Shown: piece by piece, positions 1 to 5,770 of the stretch
Layout of the letters: every line of letters starts with the position of its first letter
Position numbering within the stretch: the stretch's first letter is position 1
Origin: Bacteroidota bacterium
GTDB lineage: Bacteria; Bacteroidota; Bacteroidia; Flavobacteriales; Flavobacteriaceae
Assembly: GCA_023386255.1 (NCBI GenBank)
Contig: JAEWKB010000191.1
Coordinates: 1 to 5,901, forward strand
Length of the DNA: 5,901 bases
Direction: 5' to 3'
The notes under the pieces: model-generated
Seen by the model: the letters and a program-made list of their open reading frames with translations, nothing else
The model's database searches: none
Told to the model about the DNA's origin: nothing
Translations under genes and position numbers: made by a program

Positions 1-917
1 GCTATAAATTCCGCTGAGCGGTTTGTTTCGGCGGGTATCCAGCGGCAGCGCTCCATGTTTACGGCAATGCATTTTATCCGTTCGGTTATGCTTATGTTTA
101 AATCTGCAATGAAGTCAGGAGTAATAAGGCTGTCGCTGTTTTTATACTGCTTTTCAAGGTACTTTTTAACAGCTTGTTTTAATTCGCTATCATACATACT
201 GCTGCCCGAATTGTTTGTAAGATAGCCTTCTGTATATAGCCTTTTCCTTATCCGGCCTATTGTAGCCGATGTATCTCCGGGAGCCAGGGGCAGTTCCTCC
301 TTCCGTATTTCAATGCTATCCCAGCCGCCGTATTTTTCAATGGCAAGATAGCGTTCCAGTGCTTTTTTAAGATTTGCATATTGTGAGAACAGTTTGTGTG
401 GCTTGTCAGTAATTACAGAGTCCCGATAATCTGTAAAACATAACTTCTCACGAGGCAGGAGCCACCCTGTCCTGCGGCTGTCATCAATTCCAAGGCCGCC
501 ATACACTTTATTGTTATAATACAGGTATAAAGCACTAATTAATAATTCGTTTTCAGGCGTAGATTCCGCCATCTCACTTCCTTCGAATATTGAGGTATAC
601 TTTTCAGCATAAGGAAAAGCAGCCGGCAGCCCTTCCTTTTCCAGTTGCCCGGCATTATTATAAACTACCCGGGCAAAATCCTTAAGCCCGTTGCTGTCAT
701 ACCATATAAAGCTGCTGTCTTTGCTGTATAGTGATGTAAGGCTGTTTTTGAATTTTTTATATTTGGGGTAATGGCTTACAAAATTATCTACATCGGCCTG
801 TGCTATATGCAAAGGCTCCTGCAACACCTGCGTAATATGCTGTACGGGCTGTTCCGCCCGTGTAATCAGTTGTACTACAAATATGCATGTAGAAAATATG
901 ACAATTATATATTTCAT
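1..917 (-). CDS. L,D-transpeptidase (YcbB-like), N-terminal part, cut by left window edge
   Basis: Reading the minus strand gives an uninterrupted 305-residue frame that leaves the window. Residues 1-21 (M-K then a hydrophobic run ending LITRA) look like a Sec signal peptide, so the protein should be periplasmic. Residues about 60-160 resemble the scaffold domain of large L,D-transpeptidases (ELLISALYLYY followed by YGGL and GWLLP). Residues about 216-260 resemble a peptidoglycan-binding repeat (IGRIRKRLYTEGYL). NMERCRWIP at 287-295 is the family hallmark just before the YkuD catalytic domain, which lies outside the window, so the catalytic cysteine cannot be checked. Known family role: 3-3 cross-linking of peptidoglycan stem peptides or attachment of proteins to them. 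An in-frame ATG at 935 would add six residues, with an in-frame stop at 981-983 beyond it. I prefer 917 because the inferred promoter would start transcription at or just before 935. No Shine-Dalgarno is visible. An unrelated 67-codon frame on the opposite strand is a shadow. Confidence 0.85.
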   Translation of the reverse strand, partial: MKYIIVIFSTCIFVVQLITRAEQPVQHITQVLQEPLHIAQADVDNFVSHYPKYKKFKNSLTSLYSKDSSFIWYDSNGLKDFARVVYNNAGQLEKEGLPAAFPYAEKYTSIFEGSEMAESTPENELLISALYLYYNNKVYGGLGIDDSRRTGWLLPREKLCFTDYRDSVITDKPHKLFSQYANLKKALERYLAIEKYGGWDSIEIRKEELPLAPGDTSATIGRIRKRLYTEGYLTNNSGSSMYDSELKQAVKKYLEKQYKNSDSLITPDFIADLNISITERIKCIAVNMERCRWIPAETNRSAEFI

Positions 918-940
918 AGTTGTAAGCCGCTTCATTGCCG

Positions 941-983
941 CAATATTATTATTGTAATCATTACCAAAAAATGACTGGCATCA
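941..983 (-). promoter_or_regulatory. CRP/FNR-like box and -7 element upstream of the L,D-transpeptidase
   Basis: On the minus strand TGATGCCAGTCA (983 to 972, TGA-N6-TCA) is followed, 35 bp from its first base, by TAATATTG (948 to 941), which matches five of the six fixed bases of the Bacteroidota -7 consensus TAnnTTTG. The box begins only 2 bp after the stop codon of the upstream 136-codon gene, so the transpeptidase probably has its own promoter inside what would otherwise look like an operon. The spacing is identical to that of the three other boxes in the window. The role is inferred; no transcript start is known. Confidence 0.55.
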
Positions 984-985
984 CC

Positions 986-1396
986 CTACGGGATCATCAT
1001 CTTTTTTGCAGGGCGCTCACATAAGTAACCCAAAATTATCATTAGCAGTGCGGCGCCCCCACATATAACATGGAGCGGCACCACTACATCAATCATCATC
1101 ACCTGGATGCCTATGTAACTTATCAGCAACAGCCCCTGTACCTTTATCAGCCAATAGGTGTTGTGTTTAGCTGTTATAAATAGCCAGCCGATAAAAAGGC
1201 TCGAAACACCGTTGGTAAGCAGCAGTAAAAGGCCCGGTATAAAATAATTGCAGAAGGGCGTATCCTGCAGCAGATCCAGCGGAAGGCCCAGCCCGCTGCC
1301 ATCAGGATGAACCATAAGGCTGAATCCTCCATATGTGGCGGTTAGTCCGTTTATAGCTAAAAGGGCCACAACAATAATCTTGGTAAGGGTTTTCAT
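986..1396 (-). CDS. Small four-helix membrane protein of unknown function
   Basis: 136 residues with four likely membrane segments (about 5-27, 52-75, 82-103 and 106-125) and a short basic C-terminal tail (ERPAKK) that probably faces the cytoplasm. The loop after helix 1 carries a distinctive motif, HPDGSGLGLPLDLL (30-43), followed by TPF and then IPG at the start of helix 2. I recall this pattern from small uncharacterised membrane proteins of Bacteroidota, but I know of no assigned function. It has no catalytic or metal-binding motif and no signs of a transporter. The start at 1396 is the first ATG of the frame and lies 14 bp after a -7-like element; there is no Shine-Dalgarno. The gene runs towards the L,D-transpeptidase and could be co-transcribed with it, although that gene seems to have a promoter of its own. 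Real gene very likely; function unknown. Confidence 0.85.
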   Translation of the reverse strand: MKTLTKIIVVALLAINGLTATYGGFSLMVHPDGSGLGLPLDLLQDTPFCNYFIPGLLLLLTNGVSSLFIGWLFITAKHNTYWLIKVQGLLLISYIGIQVMMIDVVVPLHVICGGAALLMIILGYLCERPAKKMMIP

Positions 1397-1410
1397 AAAA
1401 TTATTTTCCG

Positions 1411-1453
1411 CTAAAATATTGTGCTGTTTTTAAGGATACTATGATGCCTGTCA
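1411..1453 (-). promoter_or_regulatory. CRP/FNR-like box and -7 element for the 136-residue membrane protein gene
   Basis: Minus strand: TGACAGGCATCA (1453 to 1442, TGA-N6-TCA), then TATTTTAG (1418 to 1411), a five-of-six match to TAnnTTTG. The first bases of the two elements are 35 bp apart, as in the other three promoters. The predicted transcript start falls about 10 bases before the ATG at 1396. No convincing -33 TTG/TTTG element is visible, which fits an activator-dependent promoter. Inferred from sequence only. Confidence 0.55.
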
Positions 1454-1482
1454 CCCAAACCGTAAAAAGCTAAATAAGCATG

Positions 1483-1525
1483 TGATAAGAATCATTTATT
1501 TAATTTAAAACCACCTGTACTTTTG
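1483..1525 (+). promoter_or_regulatory. CRP/FNR-like box and consensus -7 element for the cation-ATPase transcript
   Basis: TGATAAGAATCA (1483-1494) is a perfect TGAT-N4-ATCA palindrome, the core of an FNR box with only the outermost bases differing. TACTTTTG at 1518-1525 matches the Bacteroidota TAnnTTTG -7 element at all six fixed positions. First-base spacing is 35 bp, so the box centre would lie near -40 for a start around 1529. There is no clear -33 element. This is the strongest of the four promoters. It leaves a leader of about 140 bases before the ATPase start, containing a possible small ORF. Confidence 0.65.
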
Positions 1526-1551
1526 TGCTCTGCTCCCGGTTACTATATAAT

Positions 1552-1674
1552 ATGGTAATTTTTGGTAACATAAGTAGGCAAATAGCACATATCTATTGTA
1601 TGAAGGATGAGGTAAAGCAAGAAGCACTTCATAATGGAGTTATTGAGGAACATTATAAGCCTGGTTTAATATGA
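1552..1674 (+). CDS. Possible 40-residue small ORF overlapping the ATPase start
   Basis: An ATG at 1552, about 23 bases after the predicted transcript start, opens a 40-codon frame whose TGA (1672-1674) overlaps the ATPase ATG as ATGA, the usual geometry of translational coupling. An in-frame internal ATG at 1600 would give a 24-residue hydrophilic peptide starting MKDEVKQEALHNG. There is no membrane segment, no recognisable motif and no Shine-Dalgarno, and I do not recognise the product. It could be a leader peptide that couples or tunes ATPase translation, a small protein, or chance: a frame this short in a 140-base leader is not improbable. Confidence 0.3.
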   Translation: MVIFGNISRQIAHIYCMKDEVKQEALHNGVIEEHYKPGLI

Positions 1675-4238
1675 GCGATTGGTATCTGGAATCTATAGAG
1701 ACAGTTTTTGAAAGGCTTTCAACTTCACCAAAAGGGATTGATAGTGCAACTGCTGAAGAAAGACAGAAGGAATACGGGCTTAACCGAATAACTGAAAAAA
1801 GTGGCCGCTCTGTATATCAAGTATTTTTCTCCCAGTTTAAAAGCCTGATTATTATTGTATTGTTTGTAGCAGCAGTAATATCCTTCATTGCAGGTGAAAG
1901 GACTGACAGCTATGTTATCCTGGTGATACTCCTGCTCAATGCGTCATTGGGTTTCTATCAGGAATATAAGGCAGAGGAGGCGGTTAAAAAATTAAAGCAG
2001 CTGTCAGCGCCTTTTGCAATGGTGGTACGTGAAGGAAAAGCACAACTGACAGAGGCTGAAAATTTAGTACCGGGCGATGTGGTCATTATAAATGCGGGTG
2101 ATATTATACCGGCTGACGGAAGGCTTTTTAAGGTTAGCGCATTTGAAGCAGATGAATCTTTGCTTACGGGCGAAAGCCAGTCGGTTTACAAAACCACAGC
2201 TGCCATAAAAGGCGAAGGCCTCCTTCCTGCAGATATTAATAACATGCTGTTTAAAGGAACATCAGCCAGTAACGGTACGGCAAAAATGATTGTAACTGCA
2301 ACGGGCATGCAAACCGAAACAGGCAAAATTGCAACGCTGCTTGAACATAAGCCGCAAAAAACACCAATACACGTACGGCTTTCCGTTTTTAGCAGGCAAC
2401 TGGTTATTGCGGTTATTTTTATTTGCCTGATTATCTTTGTATTTGGGTTGTACCGTGGCCAGCCTTTCCTTCCTATTTTCCTTACTGCGGTGTCTCTGGC
2501 TGTGGCGGCCCTTCCTGAGGCGCTTCCTGCAGTCATTACTATAGCATTGTCCAGGGGTGCCGGAAAGATGGCAGCCGGGAAGGCTCTTGTGCGGCAGCTT
2601 CCTGCTGTTGAAACGCTAGGTTCGGTTACTTATATATGCACTGATAAGACCGGCACGCTCACCTTTAATAAGATGAAGGTGGAAAAGGTGTGGCATGCGG
2701 CAGGAGTAAAGGAATTTTTTCTTTACAATTTACTTTTAAACAACAGCGTAAAGAGCCGTGATAAGGACACTTTGTTAGGCGAAGCTACCGAAGTTGCCCT
2801 TGTACAATATGCTATGCAGTGCGGTCTTGATATACACACAGTAAAGCAGCAGCTGCCGATTGTAGAAGAGCTTCCTTTTGATTCTGAACGCATGCGCATG
2901 AGCACCCTGCACCGATATGGTGATAAATATCTTTTGCTTGTAAAAGGAGCACCTGTAAAAATAGCTGAAGCACTTTCGCCGAATTATAATGGTGAGAAAA
3001 TTAAGGGAATATTGAACATCAACCGGGAGTGGGCAGCCGATGGATTAAGGGTTTTATTTTTTGCCTATAAAATATTTGATTATAAACCTGCTGTTATAAA
3101 TCATGCACTGGAAACCAACTTAAATTTTCTGGGTATTGCCGGGCTTATAGATCCGCCAAGGGAAGAAGTGCTTGATGCTCTTCGGCAATGCCGTACAGCC
3201 GGTATTAAAACTGTAATGATAACAGGCGACCAGCCCCTTACTGCCATAGCAATAGCCAAAAAGCTGGCAATTGGTGATGGTGAGCCCAAATCGCTTACAG
3301 GAAAAGAAATGGCCGGTTTAAGTGATAGTGAGCTTGCAGCAATAGTAAGTGAAATTTCTGTATATGCAAGGGTTTCGCCTGAACATAAACTCAGGATAGT
3401 TAAAGCCCTCCAGGAAAATGGTGAGTTTGTTGCCATGACCGGCGATGGGATTAATGATGCCCCCGCACTCAAACAGGCAAACATAGGCATAGCTATGGGC
3501 ATCACAGGCTCTGAAGTGTCAAAAGAGGCTGCGCACCTTATTTTGCTGGACGATAATTTTGCCACTATTGTTAAAGCAGTAAAGGAAGGGCGGAGGATAT
3601 ACAGCAATCTCAAAAGGTTTATCCTGTATGTGCTGTCCTGCAATCTGGGAGAAATACTTGTAGTGCTTTTTGCCCCTGTATTCGGGCTTCCCATCCCTTT
3701 GCTTCCCATCCATATATTATGGATTAACCTTATAACTGACGGACTTCCGGGTGTTGCACTTGCGGCAGAACCCGCTGCTGCAGATATTATGGAACAGCCG
3801 CCGCGGCCCGTAAACGAAAGTTTTTTCTCAGGCGGAATGCTATTCCGCATCCTTATTTCAGGTTTAATAATGGCGGCAGGAGCAATAGGGCTGCAATACA
3901 TTGCGGGCAGGCAGGGCTTTACAATTGGGCAACAGCAGGCAATGGTTTTCAGTATGTTGTGCTTTTCGCAGCTTGGTAACGCATTCCTGTTAAAACGCCT
4001 TACTAAGAGTGTCTTCAAAGGCGTAGTGCATAAAAATACATTTTTGTCGGTAACCATTGTCCTGCTGTTGGTCCTGCAGGTTGCCGTTGTATCTCTTCCG
4101 TGGGCCCAAACAATTTTAAAAACAGCTTCATTATCATTGTGGGGATGGTGCTATACCGCCGCCGCCGCTTTAGTGGTGATTTTACTTTTAGAAACCTCTA
4201 AAGTATTAATAACCCGTTTTGTACCGGTTGAAAAGTAG
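1671..4238 (+). CDS. P2-type cation-transporting ATPase (Ca2+-ATPase-like)
   Basis: 855 residues, full length for a bacterial P2 ATPase pumping a cation out of the cytoplasm. In order: N-terminal cation-ATPase domain (1-55); M1-M2 (about 55-98); actuator domain with TGES (166-169); M3-M4 (about 243-292) with PEALP (282-286); phosphorylation motif CTDKTGTLT with phospho-acceptor D325; nucleotide-binding domain with KGAP (425-428); then TGD (518-520) and TGDGINDAP (590-598); M5-M10 (about 650-843). Residues matching SERCA Ca2+ ligands are kept: E283 in M4, N658 and E661 in M5 (NLGE), N686 and D690 in M6 (NLITDG). This suggests Ca2+ or Mn2+ rather than a heavy metal, and there is no N-terminal CxxC domain. 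The M8 site I glutamate of SERCA has no obvious counterpart (FSQLGNAF around 765-772). The start is fixed by an in-frame stop at 1656-1658. Transcription probably begins at the box-controlled promoter at 1483-1525. Exact ion uncertain. Confidence 0.93.
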   Translation: MSDWYLESIETVFERLSTSPKGIDSATAEERQKEYGLNRITEKSGRSVYQVFFSQFKSLIIIVLFVAAVISFIAGERTDSYVILVILLLNASLGFYQEYKAEEAVKKLKQLSAPFAMVVREGKAQLTEAENLVPGDVVIINAGDIIPADGRLFKVSAFEADESLLTGESQSVYKTTAAIKGEGLLPADINNMLFKGTSASNGTAKMIVTATGMQTETGKIATLLEHKPQKTPIHVRLSVFSRQLVIAVIFICLIIFVFGLYRGQPFLPIFLTAVSLAVAALPEALPAVITIALSRGAGKMAAGKALVRQLPAVETLGSVTYICTDKTGTLTFNKMKVEKVWHAAGVKEFFLYNLLLNNSVKSRDKDTLLGEATEVALVQYAMQCGLDIHTVKQQLPIVEELPFDSERMRMSTLHRYGDKYLLLVKGAPVKIAEALSPNYNGEKIKGILNINREWAADGLRVLFFAYKIFDYKPAVINHALETNLNFLGIAGLIDPPREEVLDALRQCRTAGIKTVMITGDQPLTAIAIAKKLAIGDGEPKSLTGKEMAGLSDSELAAIVSEISVYARVSPEHKLRIVKALQENGEFVAMTGDGINDAPALKQANIGIAMGITGSEVSKEAAHLILLDDNFATIVKAVKEGRRIYSNLKRFILYVLSCNLGEILVVLFAPVFGLPIPLLPIHILWINLITDGLPGVALAAEPAAADIMEQPPRPVNESFFSGGMLFRILISGLIMAAGAIGLQYIAGRQGFTIGQQQAMVFSMLCFSQLGNAFLLKRLTKSVFKGVVHKNTFLSVTIVLLLVLQVAVVSLPWAQTILKTASLSLWGWCYTAAAALVVILLLETSKVLITRFVPVEK

Positions 4239-4247
4239 TGTCAGAGA

Positions 4248-4290
4248 TGATAACCGTCATATTTTGCATGCTGAACATTAGGTAGTTTTA
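4248..4290 (+). promoter_or_regulatory. CRP/FNR-like box and -7 element for the persulfide dioxygenase gene
   Basis: TGATAACCGTCA (4248-4259) shares nine of twelve bases with the box before the ATPase and keeps TGA-N6-TCA. TAGTTTTA (4283-4290) matches five of six fixed bases of TAnnTTTG. The first-base spacing is again 35 bp. The box begins 9 bp after the ATPase stop codon, and the predicted start lies about 15 bases before the ATG at 4310. I see no terminator hairpin between the two genes, so read-through from the ATPase transcript is also possible. Confidence 0.55.
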
Positions 4291-4309
4291 CACCCTAAGC
4301 TATAATAAT

Positions 4310-5725
4310 ATGAAAGTAGAACAGATTTATACAGGATGCCTTGCCCATGCGGCTTATTATATTCAAAGCGAAGGGGAAGCTGCTGTATTTGACCCGCTTC
4401 GTGAGGTACAGCCGTATATTGACAGGGCTGCTAAAGACAATTCTAAAATAAAATATGTATTTGAAACCCACTTTCATGCTGATTTTGTGAGCGGGCATCT
4501 GGACCTTAAGGCAAAAGCAGGGGCTGAAATTGTTTTTGGCCCCGGAGCCAAGCCGGCATATGAGGCGACTATAGCCGAAGACGGCCAGGTTTTTAACGTT
4601 GGGAAATGTAAAGTGAAAGCGATACATACACCCGGGCACACCATGGAAAGCACCACATATTTATTAATAGATGAGCAGGGTAATGAACATGGAATTATTA
4701 CAGGCGACACACTTTTTATTGGAGATGTAGGAAGGCCCGACCTTGCACAGCACGTGGTGGCCGACCTGACTCAGGACAAGCTGGCCAGGCTTCTTTACCA
4801 TTCTCTTCGGGAAAAAATAATGCCTTTAAATGACGGACTCATCATTTACCCCAATCACGGCGCGGGCAGTGCCTGTGGTAAAATGATGAGCAGGGAAACA
4901 ACCGACACTTTAGGTCATCAAAAAAAGGTGAATTATGCACTTCGTGCTGATATGACCGAAGACGAATTTGTTACCGAACTGCTTACAGGGCTTACAACCC
5001 CACCGGGTTATTTTCCTAAGAATGTATTATTGAACATTAATGGCTATACTGCTCTTGATACTGTCCTGAAAAAAGCAATGCAGCCACTGGATGCTGATGA
5101 ATTTGAAGCGTTAGCCAATGCTACCGGCGCTTTAGTGCTGGATACGCGCAGTGCAGATGAGTTTGCAAGAGGATTTATACCTAACAGCATCAATATAGGG
5201 CTGGATGGCAGTTTTGCCAATTGGGTAGGGGAGTTAATTACTGACATTAACCAGGAAATCCTGCTGGTTTGTAACCCGGGTAAGGAAGAAGAGTCTATGA
5301 TCCGGCTTTCAAGGGTAGGGTATGATAACACTATAGGCTACCTGGAGCGCGGTTTTGGTACCTGGAAAGTTGCCGGAAAAGAGGTTGATATGGTAAAGAG
5401 GATTTCCGCCAAGACTTTTGAGAATAATAAATACAACAAACATATTATCCTGTTTGACGTAAGGAGGAAAAGCGAGTTTGAGTCAGAGCACGTTATTGGT
5501 GCAAAAAACATCCCTCTAAATAAGTTGAATGAGCACCTTACTGAAATACCGAAAGATAAGCCCTTTATATTATACTGCGCAGGCGGATACCGCAGCATGA
5601 TAGCTGCCTCTATACTTAAACAAAGAGGTTATAATAATTTTAGCGATGTTGAAGGCGGATTTGCAGCATTAGCTAAAACAACGGTTCCGCGTTCTGCATA
5701 TGTTTGCCCAACAACTTTACTATAG
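4310..5725 (+). CDS. Persulfide dioxygenase fused to two rhodanese domains (CstB-like)
   Basis: 471-residue predicted cytoplasmic protein. Residues 1-~240 form a metallo-beta-lactamase fold of the ETHE1/persulfide dioxygenase class: THFHADF (53-59), H110 in TPGH, D133 in TGD, GDVGRPDL (138-145) and PNHGAGSACG (181-190). H54, H110 and D133 fit the 2-His-1-Asp mononuclear iron site of ETHE1. F59 replaces the last His of the binuclear HxHxDH motif. Residues about 262-360 form a first rhodanese domain with C321 in an atypical loop (CNPGKEEES). Residues about 370-465 form a second with a classic active loop, CAGGYRS, and catalytic C423. Known family chemistry: the dioxygenase oxidises a low-molecular-weight thiol persulfide to sulfite, and a rhodanese moves sulfane sulfur, giving thiosulfate in S. 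aureus CstB. Likely role: sulfide/persulfide detoxification. The thiol carrier is unknown. ATG 4310 follows an AT-rich stretch without Shine-Dalgarno and has its own likely promoter. Confidence 0.93.
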   Translation: MKVEQIYTGCLAHAAYYIQSEGEAAVFDPLREVQPYIDRAAKDNSKIKYVFETHFHADFVSGHLDLKAKAGAEIVFGPGAKPAYEATIAEDGQVFNVGKCKVKAIHTPGHTMESTTYLLIDEQGNEHGIITGDTLFIGDVGRPDLAQHVVADLTQDKLARLLYHSLREKIMPLNDGLIIYPNHGAGSACGKMMSRETTDTLGHQKKVNYALRADMTEDEFVTELLTGLTTPPGYFPKNVLLNINGYTALDTVLKKAMQPLDADEFEALANATGALVLDTRSADEFARGFIPNSINIGLDGSFANWVGELITDINQEILLVCNPGKEEESMIRLSRVGYDNTIGYLERGFGTWKVAGKEVDMVKRISAKTFENNKYNKHIILFDVRRKSEFESEHVIGAKNIPLNKLNEHLTEIPKDKPFILYCAGGYRSMIAASILKQRGYNNFSDVEGGFAALAKTTVPRSAYVCPTTLL

Positions 5726-5744
5726 CCAAGCCTTTAGCTCATAC

Positions 5745-5769
5745 AGCCCTGTAAAATCAGGGCTTTTTT
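5745..5769 (+). terminator. Rho-independent terminator after the persulfide dioxygenase gene
   Basis: A 7-bp perfect stem, AGCCCTG (5745-5751) and CAGGGCT (5758-5764), with a six-base TAAAAT loop, followed by T residues to 5769. It sits 19 bp after the stop codon at 5725. The T tract lies only on the plus-strand side, so it should stop plus-strand transcripts; the minus-strand side of the stem has no T run. It separates the plus-strand block from the convergent gene ending at 5771. Confidence 0.88.
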
Positions 5770-5770
5770 A

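Noticed and set aside
771..974. 67-codon plus-strand frame
   Set aside because: It lies opposite the start and signal peptide of the L,D-transpeptidase, is rich in Tyr, Cys and Arg with no domain signal, and runs through the inferred promoter.
917..985. Lipoprotein signal in the L,D-transpeptidase (FSTC)
   Set aside because: FSTC inside the hydrophobic run does not match a lipobox (no Leu/Val/Ile at -3, Thr at -1), so an ordinary signal peptide is more likely.
1455..1463. TACGGTTTG on the minus strand as a -7 element
   Set aside because: It has one base too many between TA and TTTG and lacks the 35-bp spacing to a box; the element at 1411-1418 fits better.
2186..4057. Long minus-strand frames (116, 60, 318 and 64 codons) opposite the ATPase
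   Set aside because: They are antisense shadows of a gene with every P-type ATPase motif intact; their Ser/Ala/Pro-rich translations match no family.
4260..4266. TATTTTG as an alternative -7 element for the persulfide dioxygenase gene
   Set aside because: It is one base short of TAnnTTTG and would overlap the box by position, whereas TAGTTTTA at 4283 has the spacing shared by the other promoters.
4295..5598. Minus-strand frames opposite the persulfide dioxygenase
   Set aside because: Antisense shadows: the plus-strand frame has all catalytic motifs, and these translations show no domain or coherent start context.
5745..5769. Bidirectional terminator
   Set aside because: The T run follows the stem only in the plus direction; the minus direction continues GTATG without a T tract.
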